From contig NZ_LMDG01000006.1 in the NCBI RefSeq assembly GCF_001426265.1, positions 80,171 through 144,170 on the forward strand: DNA of 64,000 nucleotides, written 5' to 3'. Shown here piece by piece: positions 11,417-20,478 of the stretch. This DNA is from Rhizobium sp. Root1220 (GTDB lineage Bacteria; Pseudomonadota; Alphaproteobacteria; Rhizobiales; Rhizobiaceae). A program made the translations under genes and the position numbers. The notes below the pieces were generated by a model. It was not told the origin of the DNA. It saw only the letters and a program-made list of their open reading frames with translations, and made no database searches. The stretch's first letter is position 1. Every line of letters starts with the position of its first letter.

Positions 11417-12721
11417 TTAGACTTCGTCGCGACCGGATGCCAGGATGCAGATCAGCGTGATCACCGCGGCGATCCCCAGATAGTAGCCGACATAGGTCAT
11501 GCCGTAGTTCGCCTGCAGCCAAGTGGCGATGTAGGGGGCAAGCGAGGCGCCGAAGATGCCAGCCAGGTTGAAGGTGATCGACGAGCCGGTGTAGCGGACT
11601 GCAGTTGGGAAGGGTGCGGCAAGTGCCGTTCCGATCAGGCCATAGGTCATGCCCATCAAGGCCATCGCGAGGATCGCGAAAACGAGGATGCTGGCTTCGC
11701 CTCCGGTCATCAGTCCCGGCAGGAAGAACGAGAAGATACCGATCAGGACCGTGGTCAGGATCAGCATCTCGCGCCGTCCGAAACGCTCCGCGAGCTTGCC
11801 TGATATCGGGATGAAGATACCGAATGCAACAGATCCGACGATCTGGATTTCAAGGGCGTCGAGGAACGGGATCTTCAGGACCTTGACGTTGTAGGACAGC
11901 AGGTAGGCTGAGCCGATGTAGAAGAGCACGAAGGTGGCAAGCGCCACGAAGGTACCCAGGAATAGGCTCCGCTTGTGCTTGCGGAACAATTCAGCCACCG
12001 GAACCGCAACACGCTCCTGCTTGTCGATAGCCTTCTGAAATGCCGGCGTTTCCGTGATGGAGAGACGTACCCACAGGCCGATGACGATCAGGACGATCGA
12101 GGCGATGAACGGTACGCGCCAACCCCAGCTTAGAAGCGCCTCCTGCGACATGACATGCAGCAGCATCCAGAAGATGCCGGAGGACAGGAACAGGCCGACG
12201 GGCGCGCCGAGCTGTGGGAACATGCCGTACCAACTGCGCTTGCCTTCCGGCGCGTTTTCGGTCGCGAGCAGAACCGCGCCACCCCATTCGCCACCGAGGC
12301 CGAAGCCCTGGCCGAACCGGCATAGCGCAAGCAACAGCGGAGCAAGGACGCCGATTGATTCATAGGAAGGCAGCAGGCCGATAACGACGGTAGAGATGCC
12401 CATGGTCAGCAACGCCGCGACCAAGGTCGTCTTGCGGCCGATCCGGTCGCCAAAGTGGCCGAAGACCACGGCGCCAAGCGGGCGTGCGAAAAAGGCGATC
12501 GAGAAGGTGGCAAAGGAGGCGAGAAGCGCGGTGGTCGCATCGCTGTTCGGGAAGAACAGCGTGGGGAAGACCAGCACGGCCGCCGTCGCATACACGTAGA
12601 AATCAAAGAACTCGATCGTGGTGCCGACGAGGCTCGCGATCAGAACACGCGCCGGCGAGTTGACTTGCGCACTGTTCGATGAAGCGGAGGTCGGCGATAC
12701 TCGGGATATCGCGTCAGACAT
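11417..12721 (-). CDS. MFS transporter, metabolite:H+ symporter (MHS) type
   Basis: Twelve-segment inner-membrane symporter resembling the ShiA/ProP/KgtP branch of the major facilitator superfamily. Substrate cannot be read from sequence; this branch carries organic acids, osmolytes or shikimate. Visible motifs are FGHFGDRIGRKTTL after the second helix (MFS motif A, with the GRK loop), RFGQGFGLGGEWGGAVLLATENAP in the fourth helix region, and a second loop GKLAERFGRRE. An ATG at 12727 is also possible; 12721 has a better placed GGA. About 434 residues. Confidence 0.82.
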   Translation of the reverse strand: MSDAISRVSPTSASSNSAQVNSPARVLIASLVGTTIEFFDFYVYATAAVLVFPTLFFPNSDATTALLASFATFSIAFFARPLGAVVFGHFGDRIGRKTTLVAALLTMGISTVVIGLLPSYESIGVLAPLLLALCRFGQGFGLGGEWGGAVLLATENAPEGKRSWYGMFPQLGAPVGLFLSSGIFWMLLHVMSQEALLSWGWRVPFIASIVLIVIGLWVRLSITETPAFQKAIDKQERVAVPVAELFRKHKRSLFLGTFVALATFVLFYIGSAYLLSYNVKVLKIPFLDALEIQIVGSVAFGIFIPISGKLAERFGRREMLILTTVLIGIFSFFLPGLMTGGEASILVFAILAMALMGMTYGLIGTALAAPFPTAVRYTGSSITFNLAGIFGASLAPYIATWLQANYGMTYVGYYLGIAAVITLICILASGRDEV

Positions 12722-13138
12722 TTTCATTCCAATCGGGATTGCATTTCGGTGCCTTGAAAGGCCTTCGGCTCATAACGCAATTTTAATTCGGCGCAAATGC
12801 AAAATGCGCAACAAACGGACAAATATGGGCGCGGGCTCTGTCCGCAGTTCACTCCGGCGGCATGCTTTCGAAAGCGGCGGTTGGCGCGGAAGCTTGATCC
12901 GATAGCTTAGCTTGCAAGAAATCCACGTACCGGCTTGCCGGTGTGTGGTTTTCGCGTCTCCGGGCGGTCTTTTTAACGTCGAATTTTACGGACTCTGGAG
13001 CAGGATGTTAACAAAAGTAAACGCTTCGTTAACCATAGTGCTGCACTAATGGACGCGTTCCAAGGAACGGGATTCGAAGCGAAACAAGCTTGGAGCAAGC
13101 GTCGAATTTCACAGTAAACGTTATTTTTGGGGGTATTT
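12722..13138. other. divergent intergenic region (417 bp) ahead of ddl
   Basis: No convincing gene is seen; the 95-codon frame through it is out of character with its neighbours. It must hold the promoters of the minus-strand transporter and of the ddl-ftsQ-ftsA block. It is AT-richer near 12970-13040 and contains GTTAAC twice (13007-13033) and a CtrA-like box listed separately. Confidence 0.6.
13018..13036 (+). promoter_or_regulatory. possible CtrA-binding box upstream of ddl
   Basis: TAAA, seven bases, then TTAACCAT. The established CtrA consensus in alphaproteobacteria is TTAA-N7-TTAAC, so this matches with one mismatch in the first half. A second weaker version (TTAA-N7-TTTTAC) is at 12973-12989. 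Position about 100 bp before ddl-ftsQ-ftsA would suit cell-cycle control of division genes; that is inference. Confidence 0.35.
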
Positions 13139-14065
13139 ATGAGTCGCAAGCACGTTGCTGTCCTGATGGGCGGATTTTCCTCGGAGAGGCCGGTCAGCCT
13201 TTCCTCGGGGAAGGCGTGCGCTGATGCCCTTGAGGCTGAAGGCTTTCAGGTGACGCGGATCGATGTCGATCGCGATGTCTCGGCGAAACTCTCCGCCCTG
13301 CGTCCGGATGTGGTCTTCAATGCGTTGCATGGCCCGTTCGGCGAGGACGGCACCATTCAGGGTATTCTGGAGTATCTCGAGATCCCCTACACGCACTCAG
13401 GCGTCCTTGCCTCTGCGCTTGCCATGGACAAAGGCAAGGCAAAGGGTGTTGCGGCTGCCGTCGGCATACCGATTGCCGAATCTCAGGTCGTCAATCGATT
13501 TGCCTTTCCGTCGGAGCATCCGATGAAGCCTCCTTATGTCGTGAAGCCGGTGCGGGAGGGGTCCAGCTTCGGTGTTGTGATCGTTCAGGAGGATCAGCCG
13601 AACCCGCCTCAGATCATCGGTTCCGCCGAGTGGCGCTACGGTGAGGAAGTTATCGTCGAGCGCTACATCCATGGGCGCGAGTTAACCTGCGGAGTCATGG
13701 GTGATCAGGCGCTGGGTGTGACCGAGATCGTGCCGCAAGGCCACAGCTTCTATGATTATGATTCCAAGTATGTTGCCGGTGGTTCAAAACACGTCATCCC
13801 GGCAAAAATTTCACCGAATATTTACCAAAAAATACAATCATTGTCGTTAAGGGCGCATCAAGCAATTGGTTGCCGTGGGGTCAGTCGCTCCGACTTTCGT
13901 TACGATGATCGGCTCTCCGAAGATGGTGAAATTATCTGGCTGGAAATCAATACTCAGCCGGGAATGACTCCAACCTCTCTGGTGCCTGAAATGGCCGGTC
14001 ATGCCGGTTATTCGTTCGGTGAATTTCTTCGTTGGATGGTGGAGGACGCTTCTTGTTCTCGGTGA
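13139..14065 (+). CDS. ddl: D-alanine--D-alanine ligase
   Basis: ATP-grasp ligase making the D-Ala-D-Ala dipeptide used by MurF. The N-terminal [21 protein letters not shown] signature, [14 protein letters not shown], the [14 protein letters not shown]-grasp segment and the metal-binding [16 protein letters not shown] end are all present. The frame extends to a TTG at 13127, but the ATG at 13139 follows a GGGGG ribosome-binding site and gives the usual N-terminus; 308 residues. Its 3' end overlaps ftsQ. Confidence 0.95.
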   Translation: MSRKHVAVLMGGFSSERPVSLSSGKACADALEAEGFQVTRIDVDRDVSAKLSALRPDVVFNALHGPFGEDGTIQGILEYLEIPYTHSGVLASALAMDKGKAKGVAAAVGIPIAESQVVNRFAFPSEHPMKPPYVVKPVREGSSFGVVIVQEDQPNPPQIIGSAEWRYGEEVIVERYIHGRELTCGVMGDQALGVTEIVPQGHSFYDYDSKYVAGGSKHVIPAKISPNIYQKIQSLSLRAHQAIGCRGVSRSDFRYDDRLSEDGEIIWLEINTQPGMTPTSLVPEMAGHAGYSFGEFLRWMVEDASCSR

Positions 14066-14985
14066 CGGTCAAAAGGATAGGGCGCCCCAGCCATCATGCC
14101 GAGCCTTCCTATGCGGAAGGTGACGGGCGGATGGTGTTGCCGCGCCCGCTGCGTCGTGTGGTGCGCTTCCTGGTCAGTCTCGGCAGTGGGCGGATTCACA
14201 TCCCTGTGCATACGGGGACTGCGTCTGCTCTCGCATTTTTTGCTGCGACGGGTCTGTACGGCATGTCGCTCGGTGGTCACACCGAGGCTGTCGCTCAGGC
14301 GACGACGACGGCCGCCGGCTTTGCGATTGATGACGTGAAGGTGTCCGGGAACGCGGAAACCTCGGAGATCGAGATCCTGCAGTTGTTAGGCCTTGATGGC
14401 ACGACATCCCTCGTGGCGCTCGACGTCGATGCCGCCCGTCAGAGTATTGCGAAGCTCCCCTGGGTCGAGAGTGTCGAGGTTCGCAAAATCTATCCGAAGA
14501 CCATAGAGGTGAAGCTCAAGGAGCGTCGGGCCGAGGCGATCTGGCAGCATGGCCAGGAGCTTTCGCTCGTCGAAAGGGGCGGCGCGATCATCGCTCCGTT
14601 GCGTGACAACAAGTTCTCGCAACTGCCGCTGGTTGTTGGGCGCGGTGCCGAGACAGCTGCAGCGTCTCTCGATGTTGCGTTTGCGAAATGGCCGGATATC
14701 AAGGCGCGGGTGAAGGCCTATGTCTGGGTCTCCGGGCGTCGCTGGGATCTCCATATGGACAATAGCGTCGTGGTGAAGCTGCCGGAAGACGATGTCGATC
14801 TGGCCCTGGCGCGGCTGTCTAAATTCATCAAAGAGCAGGATCTTCTGGATCGCGATATCGCTGCGGTCGATCTCAGGCTCACCGATCGCACGGCAATTCA
14901 GTTGACGCCGGAAGCGATAGCCCGTCGGCAGCTTGTGCTTGATCAGCGCACCAAGGATTTGAAGAAGGCGGGGCAAAATATATGA
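14053..14985 (+). CDS. ftsQ: cell division protein FtsQ
   Basis: Bitopic divisome protein linking early and late division proteins. A cytoplasmic N-terminus of about 45 residues precedes one membrane segment (around [17 protein letters not shown]), then a POTRA domain ([19 protein letters not shown] onward) and a FtsQ beta domain in the periplasm. The ATG-free start is chosen as TTG at 14053, because GGAGG sits exactly seven bases upstream inside the end of ddl; a TTG at 14032 is an alternative. 310 residues. Stop overlaps ftsA by four bases. Confidence 0.92.
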   Translation: MFSVTVKRIGRPSHHAEPSYAEGDGRMVLPRPLRRVVRFLVSLGSGRIHIPVHTGTASALAFFAATGLYGMSLGGHTEAVAQATTTAAGFAIDDVKVSGNAETSEIEILQLLGLDGTTSLVALDVDAARQSIAKLPWVESVEVRKIYPKTIEVKLKERRAEAIWQHGQELSLVERGGAIIAPLRDNKFSQLPLVVGRGAETAAASLDVAFAKWPDIKARVKAYVWVSGRRWDLHMDNSVVVKLPEDDVDLALARLSKFIKEQDLLDRDIAAVDLRLTDRTAIQLTPEAIARRQLVLDQRTKDLKKAGQNI

Positions 14986-16313
14986 GCATGTTCGGTTCGT
15001 CCCATTTCGGATTGCCGCGCCTGAAGCCGCTTTCGTCGAAGCGGTCGCATATCGTTTCGGTTCTGGACATCGGATCGACAAAGGTCGTCTGCATGATCGG
15101 CCGACTGACGCCTCGTGAGGAAAGTCAGGTTCTTCCCGGCCGTACGCACAACATCGAAATTATCGGCATCGGCCATCAGCGATCGCGCGGCATCAAGACC
15201 GGCGTCATCGCTGACCTCGACGCGCTGGAGGGCGTGATTCGCCTAGCCGTCGATGCCGCCGAGCGCATGGCCGGGCTGACGGTCGAAAGTCTCATCGTCA
15301 ACCTGACGGCCGGCCGTCTCACCAGTGATATCTACACTGCGACGATCGATCTCGGCGGTCAGGAAGTCGAATTGAACGACCTCAAGAAGGTCCTGTCCGC
15401 CGCCTGCCAGCAGTCTCTGCGTCAGGATCGCGCCGTGCTCCACTCACTGGCGACCGGTTTTTCCCTCGACGGCGAGCGGGGTATCCGCGATCCCTTGTCG
15501 ATGTACGGTGACGTCCTGGGTGTCGACATGCATGTCGTGACGGCGGAGCGGACGGCACTGAAGAATCTCGAGCTCAGCGTCAATCGCGCGCATCTCTCGG
15601 TGGAGGGTATCGTAGCGACGCCTTACGCATCGGGCCTGGCGGCGCTCGTCGATGACGAGGTCGAACTCGGCTGCGCCGCAATCGACATGGGTGGTGGCGC
15701 GACCACGATCTCCGTCTTTGCAGAAGGTAAGCTGGTGCATACCGATGCGGTGGGTCTTGGTGGTCATCACGTTACCACCGATCTGGCGCGCGGGCTGTCT
15801 ACACGCATCGAGGATGCCGAGCGGCTGAAGGTTGTACATGCTTCTGCGATGCCGAACTCTTCGGATGAGCGTGAGCTGATCTCGATCCCGCCGATCGGCG
15901 AGGACGATCGGGATCTTCCGACACAGGTGCCGCGCGCGTTGGTGTCGCGCATCGTCAGCGCCCGTATCGAAGAGACAATGGAATTGATTCGCGACCGCAT
16001 CCAGCGCTCGGGCTTCAGCCCGATCGTCGGTAAGCGTGTCGTGCTGACAGGCGGCGCAAGCCAGCTGACCGGCCTTGCCGATGTTGCCCGCAAGATCCTT
16101 GCCCGCAACGTTCGCATCGGTCGTCCGATGGGCGTTTCGGGTCTGCCGACGGCGGCCAAGGGTCCGGCTTTTTCGACGGCTGTCGGCCTGATGATCTATC
16201 CGCAGGTTGCGGACATGGAAACACACGCGTCACAGAGCGGTCTGCTCATGTCGCTTGGGGGAAATAGCAGCCGCTTTGCCCGGATGGGCCAGTGGCTGAA
16301 GGAAAGCTTCTAG
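14982..16313 (+). CDS. ftsA: cell division protein FtsA
   Basis: Actin-like ATPase that tethers FtsZ filaments to the inner membrane and recruits later divisome proteins. The N-terminal VLDIGSTKVVCMIG phosphate-1 loop, the IDMGGGATTISVF phosphate-2 loop and GGASQLTGLADVA near the end are typical. The last residues FARMGQWLKESF form the expected amphipathic membrane-binding helix. 443 residues, starting with an ATGA overlap with ftsQ, 56 bp before ftsZ. Confidence 0.97.
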   Translation: MSMFGSSHFGLPRLKPLSSKRSHIVSVLDIGSTKVVCMIGRLTPREESQVLPGRTHNIEIIGIGHQRSRGIKTGVIADLDALEGVIRLAVDAAERMAGLTVESLIVNLTAGRLTSDIYTATIDLGGQEVELNDLKKVLSAACQQSLRQDRAVLHSLATGFSLDGERGIRDPLSMYGDVLGVDMHVVTAERTALKNLELSVNRAHLSVEGIVATPYASGLAALVDDEVELGCAAIDMGGGATTISVFAEGKLVHTDAVGLGGHHVTTDLARGLSTRIEDAERLKVVHASAMPNSSDERELISIPPIGEDDRDLPTQVPRALVSRIVSARIEETMELIRDRIQRSGFSPIVGKRVVLTGGASQLTGLADVARKILARNVRIGRPMGVSGLPTAAKGPAFSTAVGLMIYPQVADMETHASQSGLLMSLGGNSSRFARMGQWLKESF

Positions 16314-16369
16314 AGATTTAGTGAATTGGCCGGCGTGGCGATGCGGCCATAAAGAGAAGGAACGGTACC

Positions 16370-18085
16370 ATGACTATCAAGCTGCATAAGCCTGACATCA
16401 CAGAGCTGAAGCCGCGCATCACCGTGTTCGGTGTCGGCGGTGGCGGCGGCAACGCTGTCAACAACATGATTTCCGCAGGCCTCCAGGGCGTCGACTTCGT
16501 CGTCGCCAACACGGACGCGCAGGCCCTGACGATGACCAAGGCTGAGCGTATCATCCAGCTCGGCGCCAGCGTCACTGAAGGTCTTGGTGCGGGTTCACAG
16601 CCGGAAGTCGGTCGTGCAGCTGCTGAAGAATGCATCGACGAAATCGTCGATCACCTGAACGGCACCCACATGTGCTTCGTCACTGCCGGCATGGGCGGCG
16701 GTACCGGCACCGGTGCTGCTCCTGTGGTCGCGCAGGCCGCCCGCAACAAGGGCATCCTGACGGTCGGCGTCGTCACCAAGCCGTTCCACTTCGAAGGCGG
16801 ACGCCGCATGCGTCTGGCCGAATCGGGCATCCAGGAACTGCAGAAGTCTGTCGATACCCTGATCGTCATTCCGAACCAGAACCTGTTCCGGATCGCCAAC
16901 GACAAGACGACCTTTGCCGACGCCTTCGCGATGGCCGACCAAGTTCTCTACTCGGGCGTTGCCTGCATCACCGACCTGATGGTGAAGGAAGGTCTCATCA
17001 ACCTCGACTTCGCCGACGTCCGTTCGGTCATGCGCGAAATGGGCCGCGCAATGATGGGTACCGGCGAGGCTTCCGGCCAGGGCCGCGCGATGCAGGCTGC
17101 AGAAGCCGCTATTGCCAACCCGCTGCTCGACGAAACCTCGATGAAGGGCGCACAGGGCCTGCTGATCTCCATCACCGGCGGTCGCGACCTGACACTCTTC
17201 GAAGTCGACGAAGCGGCTACCCGTATCCGCGAAGAAGTCGATCCGGATGCGAACATCATCCTCGGCGCAACCTTCGATGAATCGCTTGAAGGCATCATCC
17301 GCGTCTCCGTCGTCGCAACCGGCATCGACCGCGCCATGAACGAAGCAGCCGGCAAGAACTTCCAGCAGATCCAGAAGCCGATTATCCGTCCTTCGGCGGC
17401 CGTTGCTCCCGCACCGGCCGCAGTCCAGCCTGCACCCGTCATGCAGCAGGCACCGAAAGCCGATGTGATTGCACAGACGATCCGCATGGCCGAAGCGGAA
17501 ATGGAACGTGAACTCGAAATCCACGCTCCTCGTGCTGCACAGCCGGTCCACCAGCCGGCAGCGCAGGAAACCTTCCGCCCACAGAGCAAGATCTTTGCAG
17601 CTCCGGAAGCCGCTCCCATCATTCGTCCCGCACCGGTCCAGCAGGCGCCCGTCATGAGCCAACCGGCCATGAGCCAGCCGGCTCCGGTGATGCAGCAGCC
17701 CGCGCCAGCGATGCAGCAGCCGATGGCACCCCAGCCGGTTCGCATGCCGAAGGTCGAAGACTTTCCGCCGGTAGTTCAGGCAGAGATCGACCATCGCTCG
17801 CAGCCAGCCGTGGCCTCGCATGCACATGAAGAGCGTGGGCCCATGGGGCTTCTGAAGCGGATCACCAATTCGCTTGGTCGCCGCGAAGAGGAAGTCGCAC
17901 CGGAAATGACGTCGGCTCCAGCGGCCTCGTCGCAGCAGCGTCGCCCGCTGTCTCCGGAAGCCAGCCTTTACGCTCCGCGTCGCGGAAACCTCGACGAACA
18001 AGGCCGCAGCGTTCCGCAGGCTCGGATGATGCAGGAAGACGATCAGCTCGAAATTCCGGCCTTCCTGCGCCGCCAGTCGAACTGA
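16370..18085 (+). CDS. ftsZ: cell division protein FtsZ (long form)
   Basis: Tubulin-like GTPase forming the Z ring. The GTPase core has [11 protein letters not shown] (about 22-32) and the tubulin signature [11 protein letters not shown] (about 108-118), and ends near residue 320. It is followed by a disordered linker of roughly 230 residues rich in Pro, Ala, Gln and Met, with short repeats such as PAPVMQQ and MSQPA. The C-terminus [15 protein letters not shown] is the conserved peptide that binds FtsA and other partners. At 571 residues it is much longer than the E. coli protein (383) but normal for rhizobial FtsZ1. A good RBS (GAAGGAACGGTACC) precedes the ATG. Confidence 0.97.
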   Translation: MTIKLHKPDITELKPRITVFGVGGGGGNAVNNMISAGLQGVDFVVANTDAQALTMTKAERIIQLGASVTEGLGAGSQPEVGRAAAEECIDEIVDHLNGTHMCFVTAGMGGGTGTGAAPVVAQAARNKGILTVGVVTKPFHFEGGRRMRLAESGIQELQKSVDTLIVIPNQNLFRIANDKTTFADAFAMADQVLYSGVACITDLMVKEGLINLDFADVRSVMREMGRAMMGTGEASGQGRAMQAAEAAIANPLLDETSMKGAQGLLISITGGRDLTLFEVDEAATRIREEVDPDANIILGATFDESLEGIIRVSVVATGIDRAMNEAAGKNFQQIQKPIIRPSAAVAPAPAAVQPAPVMQQAPKADVIAQTIRMAEAEMERELEIHAPRAAQPVHQPAAQETFRPQSKIFAAPEAAPIIRPAPVQQAPVMSQPAMSQPAPVMQQPAPAMQQPMAPQPVRMPKVEDFPPVVQAEIDHRSQPAVASHAHEERGPMGLLKRITNSLGRREEEVAPEMTSAPAASSQQRRPLSPEASLYAPRRGNLDEQGRSVPQARMMQEDDQLEIPAFLRRQSN

Positions 18086-18108
18086 GCCTGCACAGAATCG
18101 CCACGATG

Positions 18109-18143
18109 AGGCCCGGGAGTTCGCTCCTGGGCCTTCGTGTTTT
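18109..18143 (+). terminator. intrinsic terminator after ftsZ
   Basis: An 11-bp stem AGGCCCGGGAG / CTCCTGGGCCT with a TTCG tetraloop is followed by TTCGTGTTTT. It lies 24 bp after the ftsZ stop and separates the division operon from lpxC. Confidence 0.85.
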
Positions 18144-18188
18144 AAGGGGTAAAATCCGCTTGGGATTATGTCGTAATTTCAAAGGGAT

Positions 18189-18209
18189 GCTTTCGTAACA
18201 AAGCGAAAG
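18189..18209 (+). promoter_or_regulatory. small hairpin in the lpxC upstream region
   Basis: CTTTCG (18190-18195) pairs with CGAAAG (18204-18209) over an eight-base loop, about 165 bp before the lpxC start. No T-run follows. It could be a leader structure or chance; the 18144-18371 gap shows no gene. Confidence 0.25.
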
Positions 18210-18371
18210 AAACAGTGATTTGGAATGGGTGGCGGGCGAACGTATGTATGGGTTCGATGAACCGTCTCTGCGCGCCCTAGGGTTGACTCCGGCGGAATGA
18301 AATAAAGCCTTGGCAGATGGTTTCGGCATATTGGCCGCTAGCAGATCGCCAGGGGAATAAAGGCAAGATTT

Positions 18372-19328
18372 ATGGTTATTGGCATGTTGGGTTTTCAAAC
18401 GACGGTTTCGCGTCCGGTCACTCTTTCGGGGATCGGTGTTCATTCTGGTGCCGACGTTTCGATTACCTTCAACCCAGCAGAAGCCGACACGGGTGTCGTA
18501 TTCAATCGGATGCATGAAAATGGCGAGGTCTCCGAGTACCGCGCTGTGTCTTCGCAGGTCGGCAATACTGATCTCTGCACCGTTCTCGGCTTTTCTCCCG
18601 CGCGCTCCGTTGCGACGATCGAGCACGTCATGGCGGCAGTCTACGCGCTTGGCCTCGACAACGTCCTAATAGAGGTCGATGGGTCGGAGATGCCGATCAT
18701 GGATGGCAGTTCGATGCCCTTCATCGACGCGGTTGAGCAGGTTGGTCTGGTTTCGCTTGGTGTGAAGCGCCGCTACATCCGGATCACCAAGCCGGTTCGC
18801 ATCGAGCACGGCGGGTCTTGGAGCGAGTTTCGCCCCTATGACGGCACGCGCTTCGAAGTCGAGATCGATTTCGATTGCCCGCTGATCGGCCGCCAGAAAT
18901 GGGAAGGCGACCTGACGGCTGCGACATTCAAGTCCGAACTGTCGCGTGCCCGGACCTTCGGGTTCATGCGCGACGTCGAGCGTCTTTGGGCTTCCGGACA
19001 TGCTCTCGGTTCTTCGCTGGAGAATTCGGTTGTCATCTCTGACGACAACACGGTTATCAACGTCGAAGGCCTGCGCTATGCGAAGGATGAATTCGTTCGT
19101 CACAAGGCACTCGATGCCGTTGGCGATCTGGCGCTCGCTGGTGCTCCGTTTATCGGTTGCTACCGGTCCTACCGCGGCGGCCACAAGATGAATGCCAATG
19201 CTCTCAAGGCGTTGCTCAGCGATCCGACAGCCTATGAAGTTGTCGAGACGTCTGCGCCCCGCCAGCGTGTCGCCCCCCGGGATTTCATCCGGGTCAACGC
19301 GCCGGAATTTGCTCCCTGGTCGGCATGA
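18372..19328 (+). CDS. lpxC: UDP-3-O-acyl-N-acetylglucosamine deacetylase
   Basis: Zinc amidase performing the committed step of lipid A synthesis. The zinc-ligand region EHVMAAVYALGLDN, the H-K-ALDAVGDLAL motif containing the second and third ligands, and GCYRSYRGGHKMN with the catalytic histidine are present. 318 residues. The ATG at 18372 has AAGG eight bases upstream; ATG 18384 (MLGFQTTV) is the alternative. It is flanked by terminators on both sides, so it is probably its own transcript. Confidence 0.96.
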   Translation: MVIGMLGFQTTVSRPVTLSGIGVHSGADVSITFNPAEADTGVVFNRMHENGEVSEYRAVSSQVGNTDLCTVLGFSPARSVATIEHVMAAVYALGLDNVLIEVDGSEMPIMDGSSMPFIDAVEQVGLVSLGVKRRYIRITKPVRIEHGGSWSEFRPYDGTRFEVEIDFDCPLIGRQKWEGDLTAATFKSELSRARTFGFMRDVERLWASGHALGSSLENSVVISDDNTVINVEGLRYAKDEFVRHKALDAVGDLALAGAPFIGCYRSYRGGHKMNANALKALLSDPTAYEVVETSAPRQRVAPRDFIRVNAPEFAPWSA

Positions 19329-19354
19329 CCTCCATCGACTAATTTAGGCCAGGG

Positions 19355-19380
19355 CCGCCTCCTTCGGGAGGCGGTTTCTT
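19355..19380 (+). terminator. intrinsic terminator after lpxC
   Basis: An 8-bp perfect stem CCGCCTCC/GGAGGCGG with a TTCG tetraloop is followed by TTTCTTT, 26 bp after the lpxC stop. Confidence 0.9.
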
Positions 19381-19627
19381 TATGGAAATGATGCGTGGAC
19401 GATAGCTGATACCTGTTTTGCTGCAGGTGCTTAGCGCCAACTGTATGCAGCATTCCTTGGGCATAACTGCTGATTACGGGCGTAGTCGCCACAAAAATGC
19501 GTTAATGCATCATCATTGCGTTGCTCTAGCCATGCATTTGTGGCTAAAAACGCCAGCGAGGCGTGGCTGCCGTTGAGGGATGGCGGCAGTTGGGATTATT
19601 CCGATGGGTTATGCAGGGTCTGAAAGT

Positions 19628-20473
19628 ATGATGAAGACAGCGCGCGCTTTGCTCGCATCGCTCTTGGTGCTGGGCGCAGGCGCTTTGATTTCCGGATGCC
19701 AGTCCGACCCCGACATCGATATTACCAAGCTCGGCCTTGAAACCGATCCGCCGGATGTTCTCTATAATCAGGGCCTCGCCAACATGAAGGCGGGCAATAT
19801 GGCGGAGGCATCGCGCAAGTTCGATGCCATCGACCGCGAGAACCCGTTCTCCGAATGGGCACGCAAGGCCTTGGTGATGAGCACCTTCGTCAAGTATCGC
19901 CAGAATCGCCTGGATGATGCGCTTGCTTCCGGCAATCGCTATATGGCGCAGTATCCGAAATCCAAGGATGCACCGTATGTGCAGTATTTGATCGGTCTCA
20001 GCTATTCGAAGCAGATCGTTGACGTGACGCAGGACCAGCGCGCTGCAACAAAGACCGTCGAGGCCATGCAGGCCGTTGTCGACAACTATCCAGACTCCGA
20101 ATACGTCGACGACGCGCAGGCGAAGATGCGGTTTGCGCGTGACCAGCTCGCCGGCAAGGAAATGCAGATCGGCCGCTACTACATGGAGCGCAAGGAATAC
20201 CTTGCCGCTATCTCGCGCTTCCGAACAGTCGTCGAAAAATATCCGAGCACGAACCAGATCGAGGAAGCACTCGCTCGCCTCGTCGAAGCCTATTACGCAA
20301 TGGGCATCGTGGAAGAAGCACAGACTGCTGCGGCCGTTCTCGGCCACAACTATCCGGACAGCCAGTGGTACGCGGATTCTTACAAGCTGCTGAAGAGTGG
20401 TGGCACAGAACCGCGTGAGAACCCGGGCTCCTGGATCGCCGCGGCAGGCAAGAAACTCCTGCTCGGTTCCTGA
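19628..20473 (+). CDS. bamD: outer membrane assembly lipoprotein BamD (ComL family)
   Basis: Lipoprotein component of the BAM complex that inserts beta-barrel proteins into the outer membrane. A signal peptide of about 18 residues ends in a lipobox ISGC, so Cys becomes the lipidated N-terminus. The rest contains tetratricopeptide-like helical pairs (for example [22 protein letters not shown] and [16 protein letters not shown]). The frame is open from 19580, but the ATG at 19628 starts the lipoprotein signal cleanly. 281 residues. recN begins six bases later, so the two are probably cotranscribed. Confidence 0.93.
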   Translation: MMKTARALLASLLVLGAGALISGCQSDPDIDITKLGLETDPPDVLYNQGLANMKAGNMAEASRKFDAIDRENPFSEWARKALVMSTFVKYRQNRLDDALASGNRYMAQYPKSKDAPYVQYLIGLSYSKQIVDVTQDQRAATKTVEAMQAVVDNYPDSEYVDDAQAKMRFARDQLAGKEMQIGRYYMERKEYLAAISRFRTVVEKYPSTNQIEEALARLVEAYYAMGIVEEAQTAAAVLGHNYPDSQWYADSYKLLKSGGTEPRENPGSWIAAAGKKLLLGS

Positions 20474-20478
20474 GGCCA

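Noticed and set aside
12618..12905. 95-codon plus-strand frame spanning the MHS gene start and intergenic region
   Set aside because: Begins inside the transporter gene on the wrong strand and lacks an RBS.
16595..18001. 468-codon minus-strand frame opposite ftsZ
   Set aside because: Antisense shadow of ftsZ; its odd composition (Cys, His, Arg rich) reflects the reverse of ftsZ codons.
18245..18260. GGTTCGATGAACC as a tRNA T-arm
   Set aside because: No acceptor, D or anticodon arms around it; a short palindrome only.
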